The translations under genes and the position numbers were made by a program. Shown here piece by piece: positions 1 to 7,468 of a stretch of DNA of 64,000 nucleotides. The notes beneath the pieces are model-generated. The model did not search any database and was not told the origin of the DNA. It saw only the letters and a program-made list of their open reading frames with translations. Positions within the stretch are counted from its first letter, which is position 1. Each line of letters starts with the position of its first letter. The stretch lies in assembly GCA_963829705.1 (NCBI GenBank), contig CAWHJN010000005.1, positions 434,001 through 498,000 on the forward strand, read 5' to 3'. The DNA comes from CAWHJN01 sp963829705 (lineage in GTDB: Bacteria > Bacteroidota > Rhodothermia > Rhodothermales > BA12).

Positions 1-1352
1 CGACGCGGCCTATCGGTGGCGGTGGCCAGCAACTCATCTTCCAGGCGCGCGGCGTGCGCGAGGGCTTCACGTTCAACAACTACCGCGACAACGGCACCAT
101 CACGATGTCGCTGCCCGTGGGGTCGTTCTTCGGGGCGCAGCAGCGGTTTGACCAGTACCCCATCCTGCCGGTCTACGCGGCGGGCGTGAGCGGCGCGCTG
201 GGCAACCCGGCGGCCTTCGGGCAGCTCACGGCGGGCCTCAATCCGGGGCAGCGCACGGCCTTGCAGCAACTACTCGGCTATACCGTTGATGCTCTCAACG
301 GCGGCGCCGACGCCACCAACCGCCTGCTCACGCTCATCGGCCCGGCGGCCTCCACGGATGCCGGTTACCTCGGCTTCGTCAACCTCACCACGGGCACCAT
401 CGACCGCGAGCGCGAAGCCACGCCGGTGGACATCCAGCCGCTCAAGCAGACGACGACGCAGACCGTCGAGCTGGGCTACAAGGGCCTGCTCTTCGAGAAG
501 CTGCTCGTGGCCGTGGACGGCTACTATTCGCAGAAGAAGAACTTCGTCGGGCCGCTCCTCATCGAGACGCCGTTCCTGTACCTCGACGCTGCGGGCCTGG
601 GCGGTGACGTGGGGCAGACCTTTGGCGCGCTCGTGCAGCGCATCGGCACGAACGGGCCGCAGAACCAGATCGAGGGCACCTTCCAGGCGCTCTTCAACAA
701 CCTCGTCGGGCAGTTCGTGGCGGCCGGTGCGACGCCGCAGCAGGCCGCGCAGCAGGCCGTCGGCGCGATTGCGACGGTGATCGGCGGAGCCATCGGCAAC
801 CCAGCCAACCCCACGCCCGTCGGCATCGTGCAGCCCGATCAGGAAGTGCTCGCGGGCGGCAACACGGCCACCAACGTGGGCGCGATGCTGGCCTACCGCA
901 ACTTCGGTAAGGTGCAGTTCTACGGCGTGGACGTGTCGATGCAGTTCCTCGCTACCGACCGCCTGAGCCTCTTCGGCAACGTGTCCGTCGTGTCGGACGA
1001 TTTCTTCGACAACGAAGAACTGGACGAGGCCAACACAAGCCTGTCGGTGGCCCTCAACGCGCCCGCGCTCAAGGGCAAGGCGGGCTTCTCGTACGTCATC
1101 CCGCGTGGGCTGTCGTTTAACGCCTCGGGCCGCTACATAGACGATTTTCTCGTGCAGTCCGGTCCGTACGACGGCGTGGTGGAGTCCTACTTCCTGTTGG
1201 ACGTGGGCGCGGGCTACGACCTCACCCGCTTCGCGCCCGGCCTCCGCATCGACGCGACCGTGCAGAACGTGCTCGACAACGACCACCGCGAGTTCATCGG
1301 CGCGCCGCAGATCGGGCGGCTCGCGCTCGTGCGGCTGGGCTACAGCTTCTGA
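1..1352 (+). CDS. TonB-dependent outer-membrane receptor, C-terminal part
   Basis: The frame is open from the left edge, so the N-terminal plug and TonB box lie outside the window; about 450 C-terminal residues are present. They look like the beta-barrel half of a TonB-dependent receptor: alternating aromatic and polar strands, the segment VDGYYSQKKNFVGP typical of barrel strands, a QNVLDNDHREFIGAP segment near the end as in the last strands of these receptors, and a terminal Phe (LGYSF) as in outer-membrane barrels. The family imports siderophores, vitamin B12 or glycans through the outer membrane using TonB energy. No substrate can be named. A long inverted repeat follows the stop by a few bases and may end transcription. 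Confidence 0.85.
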   Translation, partial: TRPIGGGGQQLIFQARGVREGFTFNNYRDNGTITMSLPVGSFFGAQQRFDQYPILPVYAAGVSGALGNPAAFGQLTAGLNPGQRTALQQLLGYTVDALNGGADATNRLLTLIGPAASTDAGYLGFVNLTTGTIDREREATPVDIQPLKQTTTQTVELGYKGLLFEKLLVAVDGYYSQKKNFVGPLLIETPFLYLDAAGLGGDVGQTFGALVQRIGTNGPQNQIEGTFQALFNNLVGQFVAAGATPQQAAQQAVGAIATVIGGAIGNPANPTPVGIVQPDQEVLAGGNTATNVGAMLAYRNFGKVQFYGVDVSMQFLATDRLSLFGNVSVVSDDFFDNEELDEANTSLSVALNAPALKGKAGFSYVIPRGLSFNASGRYIDDFLVQSGPYDGVVESYFLLDVGAGYDLTRFAPGLRIDATVQNVLDNDHREFIGAPQIGRLALVRLGYSF

Positions 1353-1358
1353 CGGCGG

Positions 1359-1435
1359 GTGAGGGGTGATGGGTAACGGGTAGATGGAAGGGACTCCAGT
1401 TTCCAACCAGCTACCCGTTACTCGTCACCCTTCAC
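1359..1435. repeat. Family B inverted repeat, 25-nt arms
   Basis: Arms at 1359-1383 and 1411-1435 are reverse complements with about three mismatches and a 27-nt loop. Both arms are built from GGGTGA and GGGTAACGGG words seen in other spacers of this window. It starts 7 nt after the receptor stop and could act as a terminator or as mRNA 3'-end protection. Confidence 0.8.
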
Positions 1436-1527
1436 CCCCAGTTGTGCGCGACACATCTGTTGCAGGCCTCCGGCACATCGCGCCAGATGCCCTCGCGCCA
1501 ACGGGCAGTCGCGGGGAAAACCGTGTG

Positions 1528-1983
1528 TCAGCGGTTTACCGGCATGATGCCGGAGGCACGCGCAGTCAGCGATGCTGACGATGGCGTAGCCTGGAGAGCC
1601 CTGCACGATGTCTGGGCGGTGCTGCGCGTACTGGTCGGTTGCATAGGCCACGGCCCGCGTGAAGCTCTCCCACGACGACGCGTTGAAGCGCTGCGTGTCG
1701 GAGTAGCGATCCCCCTGCACCTGACCAAGCATGGTGGTTTCCAGAAACTCCGCCTGCGTGTGCTGGGGGTCGAGGTAGTACCCGACGTACATGTGCCCCG
1801 GCGCCCGCTCCAGCAGCGGGTCGATGCCGATCTTGCGGAGCGCGGAGCCGAGAGGTCGCGCCGGGCAGAACGAGCGGCGCGCAGATTCCCGCGAAGCCTG
1901 TCGGGCCTGACGTCTCGATCAGGAACGGCAGCGCTGTGGACCGAGAGGAGCAATCGCATCAAGGTGCGATTTGGCACCCGCAC
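1528..1983 (-). pseudogene. Decayed gene of unknown family, several frameshifts
   Basis: Protein-like sequence on the minus strand continues only if the frame is changed several times. Reading down from 1983: an opening MRLLLSVHSAAVP; then, in another frame, LIETSGPTGFAGICAPLVLP; then, in the third frame, KIGIDPLLERAPGHMYVGYY, continuing through TRAVAYATDQYAQHRPDIV; then back to the first frame for ARASGIMPVNR and a stop at 1528. The middle piece has ordinary amino-acid composition, unlike the Arg/Ser-rich shadow translations around it. I do not recognise the family. The pattern is that of a gene lost by multiple indels rather than a single sequencing error. Confidence 0.5.
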
Positions 1984-2068
1984 CGTTCGTTTTTCGTCGG
2001 TGGCAGCAGGTCATCCACTCTGCGCCAATCCCGCAGTGAGTGCGCGTGGAGACGACACGACCGCCCAC

Positions 2069-2827
2069 TCAACGGCTCGTGAAAACCGCCTCGGGATACT
2101 CCACCTTTTCGAGCACCAGCCCGTGTGCGGGCGCGGCGGCTCCAGCGCAGCGGCGATCGCGCGAGGCGAGGATGCCCGCGAGGTCCTCGCCGGTGCGTTT
2201 GCCCTGCCCCACATCCAGCAGCGTGCCTACGAGCGCGCGCACCATGCCGTGCAGAAACCGGTCGGCGGCGACGTGGAAGCACCAGTCGCCCGGCCGCGTC
2301 TCGCGCTCCCACCGCGCCGTTTCGAGCGTGCAGACGCGGTTCTGCGTGTCGGACTGCGTGCGGCAGAACGCGCCGAAATGATGCGTGCCGAGGAGCACCT
2401 GTGCGGCGTCGTTCATGGCGTCGAAGTCGGGCGCGGGGCGCACGAGGTGGCGCGTGTGCCGGTCGAGGGCGCGAGGTTCGGTGGAGACATGGTAGCGGTA
2501 GGTGCGGCGGCAGGCGTCGTAGCGGGCGTGAAAGCCGTCGGGCGCCTGCTCGATGGCGAGCACGGCCACGTCCTTCCCGGTGAGGCCGCCGAGCGCTCGG
2601 TGCAACCGGTGCAGATCCGGCAGCGCGTCCACGACGACGTGCGCCACCTGCCCGCGCGCGTGGACCCCCGCATCCGTCCGCCCCGACCCGACGACGGCCA
2701 CAGGCTGGCGCAACAGTGTTTGGAAGGCGTCTTCGAGCGCGCCTTGCACCGTCCGGCAGCCGGGCTGCACCTGCCACCCGCTGAAAGCAGCGCCGTCGTA
2801 TTCGAGTAGGAGGCGCAGCGTGGGCAT
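2069..2827 (-). CDS. truA: tRNA pseudouridine synthase A
   Basis: Converts uridines 38-40 in the anticodon arm of tRNAs to pseudouridine. The 252-residue protein has the usual TruA length. The N-terminus LRLLLEYDGAAFSGWQVQPG is the family signature, and the catalytic aspartate is in GSGRTDAGVHARGQVAH. Later motifs RTYRYHV and FLHGMVRALVG match the second half of the fold. The ATG at 2827 gives the canonical N-terminus; the frame stays open upstream but that sequence is not TruA-like. It is divergent from aroK across a 187-nt spacer that holds a family A repeat next to aroK. Confidence 0.96.
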   Translation of the reverse strand: MPTLRLLLEYDGAAFSGWQVQPGCRTVQGALEDAFQTLLRQPVAVVGSGRTDAGVHARGQVAHVVVDALPDLHRLHRALGGLTGKDVAVLAIEQAPDGFHARYDACRRTYRYHVSTEPRALDRHTRHLVRPAPDFDAMNDAAQVLLGTHHFGAFCRTQSDTQNRVCTLETARWERETRPGDWCFHVAADRFLHGMVRALVGTLLDVGQGKRTGEDLAGILASRDRRCAGAAAPAHGLVLEKVEYPEAVFTSR

Positions 2828-2970
2828 GTGGGTGGGCAGGATACAGGACACGCCCAACCCGCCGCCGCTGCCCGCTGATCCGAGCGCAGGCGTACCTTTC
2901 TGCGCGGGCGTTCCCCAATCACCACGGTAGGGGGCAGCGTGCTCCGTCTCTACTGCCAGCCTTGCTTGCT

Positions 2971-3014
2971 CTTCCCCCGTTCCGACTTCCGCGTTCCCAC
3001 CTCCCACTTTCCCC
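2971..3014 (+). repeat. Family A pyrimidine-rich repeat abutting aroK start
   Basis: A run of TTCC, CTTCCGCGTTCCCAC and CACTTTCC words ends directly at the aroK ATG. The same words occur before the GT2-TPR gene at 29076 and, on the minus strand, before flgI, flgG and yebC. Confidence 0.75.
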
Positions 3015-3551
3015 ATGCGTTTGTACCTCACCGGCTTCATGGGCTGCGGCAAGAGCACCGCGGGGGCCATCGCGGCCAACGTGCTCGGCACCGCGTTCGA
3101 AGACCTCGACGACACCATCGCGGCGCGGGCGGGGCAGTCGGTGCAGGCGCTGTTTGCCAACCGGGGTGAGGCGGCGTTCCGCGCCCTCGAACGCAAGGCG
3201 CTACATGACACGGCATCGCACACGTCCGCCGTCATCGCGCTGGGCGGCGGCGCGCTCGTGCAGCCTGGCAGCATGGACTGGGCGCGCCGCCACGGGCTCG
3301 TCGTCTACCTCGCGCTGCGCCTCGACACGCTCATCAGCCGACTGCTCCACCTCAGCACGCCGCGCCCGCTCCTGCTCGGCGACGACGGCCACCGGCTTGG
3401 CGCCGAGGCGTTGCGCGCGCGTGCCGAGGCGATGCTGCGCGTCCGCGACCCGATCTACCGGCAGGCGCACGTCACGCTCGACACCGACGCGCTGTCGCTG
3501 GCGCAGATGGTGGACGCCATCGTGGCCGTCGCCCGGCAGCCGCACCGCTGA
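3015..3551 (+). CDS. aroK: Shikimate kinase
   Basis: Phosphorylates shikimate to shikimate-3-phosphate with ATP, step five of chorismate and aromatic amino-acid synthesis, in the cytosol. At 178 residues it is standard length. Walker A is GFMGCGKST near residue 7, the shikimate-binding Asp is in FEDLDDTI (about residue 34), the GGGA loop is at about residue 76, and the lid holds RPLLLGDD. The start is fixed by the conserved MRLYLTGFMG. It follows a pyrimidine-rich repeat with no spacer and has no visible Shine-Dalgarno. It converges with rnhB across a 9-nt gap. Confidence 0.95.
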   Translation: MRLYLTGFMGCGKSTAGAIAANVLGTAFEDLDDTIAARAGQSVQALFANRGEAAFRALERKALHDTASHTSAVIALGGGALVQPGSMDWARRHGLVVYLALRLDTLISRLLHLSTPRPLLLGDDGHRLGAEALRARAEAMLRVRDPIYRQAHVTLDTDALSLAQMVDAIVAVARQPHR

Positions 3552-3560
3552 AGATTCAGG

Positions 3561-4166
3561 TCAGCGGGGCCCGAGACGGAACGACCGCCGGTGGTGCTGC
3601 GAGATGCCGTGGCGCGACAGCGCGGCGTAGTGCGCTGCCGTCGGATAGCCCTTGTTCTGCGCCCAGCCATATTCGGGCGCGGCGGCGTGCAACTCCCCCA
3701 TCAGCTTGTCGCGGGTAACTTTGGCGACGATGCTGGCGGCGGCGATGCAGAGGCTCTTGCCGTCGCCTTTCACCACCGCCGTGGTCGGGCAGGGGCTTTC
3801 GGGAAAGAGCACGTTTCCATCGACGAGCACGTGCTCGGGAGCCACCTGCAGGGCGGCGACGGCGCGGCGCATCGCTTCGAGCGCGGCGCGCAGGATGTTG
3901 CGCGCGTCGATCTCGGCGGGAGAGCACATTCCGACGCTCACCGAGAGGGCAATCGCGTTGATCGCGTCGAACGCCTTTTCGCGCTGCGCGGGCGAGAGCT
4001 TCTTGCTGTCCGTCACGCCCGGCAGTTCCACACCCTCGGGTAGGATCACCGCCGCAGCCACCACCGGCCCGGCGAGGCACCCACGTCCGGCCTCGTCCAC
4101 CCCCGCGAGGTGCGTGATGCCGCGCGCGAAATACGGGGCGTCGAAGAGGGCGAGTGGGGAGGGCAT
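3561..4166 (-). CDS. rnhB: Ribonuclease HII
   Basis: Cleaves the RNA strand of RNA-DNA hybrids and removes misincorporated ribonucleotides. The protein has 201 residues; the active-site signature GVDEAGRGCLAGPVVAAAV lies near residue 23, with further conserved parts KKLSPAQRE, the acidic stretch LVDGN and KVTRDKLM. The N-terminus is normal for the family. A possible Bacteroidota-type promoter box, TATCTTCG, lies 22 nt upstream of the ATG, giving a very short leader. Confidence 0.96.
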   Translation of the reverse strand: MPSPLALFDAPYFARGITHLAGVDEAGRGCLAGPVVAAAVILPEGVELPGVTDSKKLSPAQREKAFDAINAIALSVSVGMCSPAEIDARNILRAALEAMRRAVAALQVAPEHVLVDGNVLFPESPCPTTAVVKGDGKSLCIAAASIVAKVTRDKLMGELHAAAPEYGWAQNKGYPTAAHYAALSRHGISQHHRRSFRLGPR

Positions 4167-4187
4167 GGCGGCTGGAAGAGCAGACGC

Positions 4188-4195
4188 CGAAGATA
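4188..4195 (-). promoter_or_regulatory. Candidate -7 box of rnhB
   Basis: TATCTTCG read on the minus strand, 22 nt before the rnhB start. The identical octamer lies 23 nt upstream of dapE on the plus strand, which supports it as a promoter element of the TAnnTTTG kind. No clear -33 TTG box was seen. Confidence 0.4.
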
Positions 4196-4203
4196 GCGCG
4201 TGC

Positions 4204-4527
4204 TCAGGCGGCGAGCGGCGCGGCGAGGCAGGCGCGGAGCCGCTCGGCGAGTTCGTCGGCGCTACGGGCGGTGAGCACGCGGCTCATGCCGTGCCGCGCT
4301 GCCGTGAACACCGCCCCGTTATCCGACGGGTACAGGTTGCACGTCCAGCGGTGCGTGTGGCGCAGCGTGTCGAGCGGCGCGGTGTCGAACGCTTCGAGCG
4401 CTGCCACGACGGCGGCGCGGTCGGTTTCCTGCCAGGGTCCGGAAAAGTGCGTGGGCATCTGCATGGCGGCAACGGGTTGAGGGAATACTGCGACGTTCGC
4501 GCCGCACACATGCCAGCCCTGTGTCAT
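4204..4527 (-). CDS. Hypothetical protein, 107 aa
   Basis: A soluble protein starting MTQGWHVCGANVAVFPQP and ending in an Ala/Leu-rich helix (ADELAERLRACLAAPLAA). It contains HRWTCNLYPSDNGAVFTA in the middle. I do not recognise the family. The ATG at 4527 is preferred over an upstream in-frame start at 4644 because the extra N-terminal part has Arg-rich, non-protein-like composition and the region holds a small CTCGGC-AAA-GCCGAG hairpin at 4533-4547. It lies between rnhB and the MurF-like gene on the same strand. Confidence 0.6.
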   Translation of the reverse strand: MTQGWHVCGANVAVFPQPVAAMQMPTHFSGPWQETDRAAVVAALEAFDTAPLDTLRHTHRWTCNLYPSDNGAVFTAARHGMSRVLTARSADELAERLRACLAAPLAA

Positions 4528-4659
4528 AAGGGCTCGGCAAAGCCGAGTGGGTAGGTGCGGTCGGATTCGTCTTCCTTGCAGGGGGTAGAGGTGGAGGTCA
4601 GATTCCCAGCCAACAACGAGGCCGCGGAAGCGGGCGTCAACCAACTACCTCCCATTCGC

Positions 4660-6285
4660 TCACACGTACTGATCCGGCAGGTCGTTTTCGTAGAGCACCG
4701 TGTCGCCGGGGCGGAGGATGGTCTTCAGAAAGTCCTGCGCGTCGTAGAGCGACGGGGCGGTGTGGATCTGGCTTTCCGGGTACTTTTCGTCCATCAACCC
4801 CGCGCGGATGGGGGCCGTCTGCGCCTCACCGACGAGCACGGCGAGGTCGGCGTGGCGGGCGATGTGCTGCCCGAAAGCGCGGTTTTCTTCCTCGTGCCGC
4901 GCGCCCAGTTCCACCATGCCCGGTGTCACGATCACGCGCCGCCCGCCGGTGAACTGCCCCAGGATCTCGACGGCGTTGCGCGCGCCGACGGGGTTCGAGT
5001 TGAAGGCGTCGTCGATCACTGTCACGCCGTTTTCCTCCCGCAGCGCCAGCCGGTGCTCGACGGGTTCTACGCGGGCAACGGCGTGCGCCATCTGCCGCAG
5101 CCGCAGCCCGAACGCCTGCCCGACGGCCACGCCCAGCAGGATGTTGAGCACGTTGTGCGCACCCAGCAGCCGGGTTTTGAAAACGGCCTCCTCGCCGTCC
5201 GCCGTGCGCACGGTGAACGTCGCGCCCTCTTTTCCATACGCGATGCCGCTCGCGGTCAGCGTCGCCGTGTCCTGCCCTCCGACCGACACGCGGATCGTCT
5301 CGGCCTGCACGCCCTGCATCACCGTCACGCGCGGGTCGTCCCCGTTGAGGATGGCTGTGCCGCCCGGCTTCATGTGGCGCAACAGCGACCCTTTTTCCTC
5401 GGCGATGGCCTCGATGGAGCCCATCGTTTCGAGGTGCGCCACGCCCACGCTGGTCACGATGGCGGTATCGGGCCGGGCAATGGCACACAGTTCGGCGATG
5501 TCGCCGGGGTAGCGCATCCCCATCTCCAGCACGAGCACCTGATGTTCGGGCCGCAGCTTGTTGTTGATGACGAGGCAGATGCCCATCGGCGTGTTGTACG
5601 AGCCCGGCGTGGCGAGCACGTTGAAGCGCTGCCGCAGGATCTCGGCGACGATGAACTTGACGCTCGTCTTGCCATACGATCCCGTGATGCCGATGACGTG
5701 CAAGTCGCGCCGCGCCGCCAGCTTCGCCCGCGCCTTCTTTTTGTACCCCTCCTGCACCGTCTTCTCGACGGGCCGCGCGATCAGCCCGCCCACGAGCACC
5801 CAGAACGGCGCGCCGAGGTCGGCCACGAACAGCCCGGCCAAGAACGCCCACCAGCCCGCGTGCGTCCCCATCCTCAGGCCGATTACCGCTCCGACCACGA
5901 CGATCACCCCTTCGATGGCCGCGACGACGATGGCCTGCCGCTTCATCCGATCCGTCCACGCGAGCGGCTTTTTGACGGCGGTTTTCCGGTAGAGGCGCGA
6001 CGACGCAAACGCAATCGACCAGCCGACGAGCAGCGCCGTCGCCGTCGCGTAGCCCTGCCCGGCTGCGAATCCCATCCACGCGAGTGCCAGCAGCACCACG
6101 CCCAGCGCGTGCGACAGCCTGAACACGTGGGGCCGCGCGTGCGCCGCCGTCCACCCGACGTACTCGTTGGGTTTGTAGCCTTCGAGCTGAAAAACATGCA
6201 GGAAATACCGCGTGCGCCGACCGATGCGCCAGAGCGCGAACAGCGTTGCGAGGAGTCCGAAAAAGAGCGTCATGATCGTTGTCAA
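4660..6285 (-). CDS. Membrane-anchored MurF-like Mur ligase
   Basis: The C-terminal 350 residues are a Mur ligase: ATP loop GITGSYGKTSVK (about residues 199-210), central NGDDPRV and EPVEHRL, and DDAFNSNP as in MurF, which adds D-Ala-D-Ala to the UDP-MurNAc-tripeptide. The first ~190 residues are an extra domain with four or five hydrophobic segments (about 4-20, 60-75, 82-96, 118-138 and 145-172), so the enzyme should sit in the inner membrane; classical MurF is soluble and about 450 residues. It may be the cell's MurF or act on a related substrate. It is followed upstream-to-downstream by nothing in operon, while an alpha/beta hydrolase gene precedes it on the opposite side of a 70-nt repeat-filled gap. 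Confidence 0.85.
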   Translation of the reverse strand: MTTIMTLFFGLLATLFALWRIGRRTRYFLHVFQLEGYKPNEYVGWTAAHARPHVFRLSHALGVVLLALAWMGFAAGQGYATATALLVGWSIAFASSRLYRKTAVKKPLAWTDRMKRQAIVVAAIEGVIVVVGAVIGLRMGTHAGWWAFLAGLFVADLGAPFWVLVGGLIARPVEKTVQEGYKKKARAKLAARRDLHVIGITGSYGKTSVKFIVAEILRQRFNVLATPGSYNTPMGICLVINNKLRPEHQVLVLEMGMRYPGDIAELCAIARPDTAIVTSVGVAHLETMGSIEAIAEEKGSLLRHMKPGGTAILNGDDPRVTVMQGVQAETIRVSVGGQDTATLTASGIAYGKEGATFTVRTADGEEAVFKTRLLGAHNVLNILLGVAVGQAFGLRLRQMAHAVARVEPVEHRLALREENGVTVIDDAFNSNPVGARNAVEILGQFTGGRRVIVTPGMVELGARHEEENRAFGQHIARHADLAVLVGEAQTAPIRAGLMDEKYPESQIHTAPSLYDAQDFLKTILRPGDTVLYENDLPDQYV

Positions 6286-6359
6286 GGGTCATTCGCCACG
6301 GGTCATCAGTCGCTGGAGAAGCACGTCCAGACGACCCGTGACAGATGACAAATGACTAT
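6286..6359. repeat. Family B inverted repeat
   Basis: Left part holds GGTCATT, CACGGGTC and GTCGCTGGA; right part holds TCCAGACGAC, CCCGTGACA and AATGACTA, which are largely their reverse complements around a short loop. It fills the spacer between the hydrolase stop and the MurF-like start. The hydrolase stop codon lies inside its edge. Confidence 0.65.
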
Positions 6360-7147
6360 CCATTCAGAAATTGCTTCGTCCCTTCGGCCACCACGTCGAG
6401 CGCGTCGAGGTAGCCGTAGTGGCCCGCACCGTCGAGCACGAACAGGCCGGCGTCGGGGATTTCGCGCGCGAGCGTCTCCATCTGATCCCGCCCCACGGCC
6501 GTGTCCTGATCGCCCCAGAACAGCAGTACGGGTTGTTGGATGCGGCCCAGCACACCGTCGAGGTGGTGCGTGACGGTTTTGACGAACGTGCCGCGCATGG
6601 TGCCGGTGAGGCCGCTGTAATCGGAGGAGCCGAGGAGTTTCCAGACGAGCGAGTGGCGCAGCCAGTCCAGCCCAAAATCGCGGAGTGGCTGCGGGAGAAT
6701 CTGGAAAGGCGCTTTCAGTATCTGCGCCGTCGTCCGGCGGAGGTGGTATTTGAGCGTGCGGCGTGGCGTCACGCCCGACGGACTCACGAGCACGAGCTTC
6801 GACAGCAGCGGCGCGTACGCCGCCTCCGACGCCATGAAGAGCGCGATGCGCCCGCCGTTCGAGTGTCCCACGACGGGCACCGGCCCACGGCCCATCGCCT
6901 GCTTGATGTACGCTGCCACGAGGCTTGCATACTCCGGTACGCCCCACGGCTCGGGCGGCGCAGGCGTCGCGCCGTGGCCCGGCAAATCGACGTTGTGCAC
7001 GCGGAAATCGGTCGAGAGGGCCTGTGCGTACGGGCGCATCAAAAGCGCACTCGACCCCCAGCCGTGCAGCATCAAGAGCGGCGGCGCCGCCTCCGGCCCC
7101 GTGACCTCGACGTGCAGCGTGTCGAGTGGGAGGGGAGCGTCGGGCAT
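6356..7147 (-). CDS. Alpha/beta hydrolase
   Basis: A 263-residue alpha/beta hydrolase. The oxyanion loop is in LMLHGWGSS (about residue 26), the nucleophile elbow is GHSNGG (about residue 97), the acid is probably the Asp in FWGDQDTAVG, and the catalytic His is in GAGHYGYLD near the end. This arrangement is that of esterases and C-C hydrolases. No signal peptide is seen, so it is probably cytosolic. The gene is directly upstream of the MurF-like gene on the same strand and may be co-transcribed; a link to cell-wall metabolism is inference only. Substrate unknown. Confidence 0.85.
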   Translation of the reverse strand: MPDAPLPLDTLHVEVTGPEAAPPLLMLHGWGSSALLMRPYAQALSTDFRVHNVDLPGHGATPAPPEPWGVPEYASLVAAYIKQAMGRGPVPVVGHSNGGRIALFMASEAAYAPLLSKLVLVSPSGVTPRRTLKYHLRRTTAQILKAPFQILPQPLRDFGLDWLRHSLVWKLLGSSDYSGLTGTMRGTFVKTVTHHLDGVLGRIQQPVLLFWGDQDTAVGRDQMETLAREIPDAGLFVLDGAGHYGYLDALDVVAEGTKQFLNG

Positions 7148-7468
7148 GGGGAGGCGGGCGCGGTGGCAGGAGGCTTGACAGGGGCCGCAGAAACCACCGA
7201 TCTTGAAGCATCGTTCCAGATGCGGCCCCGGCAGATGCGCGCTTGCCCGCGCTGTCCGGCGGCACTGGCACGCGGCACCTCCCCCGACCGCCCGTTCTGC
7301 TTCCGGCTGGAGGTGTCAGCCTGCTCTCCTCGCGTGCGGTTTCCGCGGCACCTGTGGTTCTACCGCCCGCGTACTGCGCTGCCCCGTGTGCAGCCCGCGC
7401 CCCTGGCCCGGTGCCCCTGCGCGCCGTCTTGCTTTCTCCACTTTCCGCGCCTCCCGCGCGACCCTCTC
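7148..7468. other. Divergent intergenic region, hydrolase / rho
   Basis: This 321-nt spacer must hold promoters for both flanking genes, but I saw no convincing boxes. A short Cys-containing plus-strand translation (CPRCPAALARGTSPDRPFC, around 7240) resembles a zinc-ribbon start but does not continue as a convincing protein in any frame. The last 40 nt before rho are pyrimidine-rich (TTTCTCCACTTTCCGCGCC), like family A. Confidence 0.5.

Noticed and set aside
1442..2809. Plus-strand frame of about 455 codons over the relic and truA
   Set aside because: It runs through truA antisense, and its composition is that of a shadow frame.
4533..4547. CTCGGC-AAA-GCCGAG hairpin before the 107-aa hypothetical gene
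   Set aside because: Only 6 bp with a 3-nt loop and no T run; could be a small repeat fragment, but no second copy was noticed.
4555..6348. Plus-strand frame of about 600 codons over the MurF-like gene
   Set aside because: Arg/Val/His-rich shadow of a conserved gene on the other strand.
7230..7330. Zinc-ribbon-like start CPRCPAALARGTSPDRPFC before rho, resembling YacG
   Set aside because: The pattern lasts fewer than 25 residues, the second Cys pair is missing and no frame continues it. Left as an unassigned spacer.
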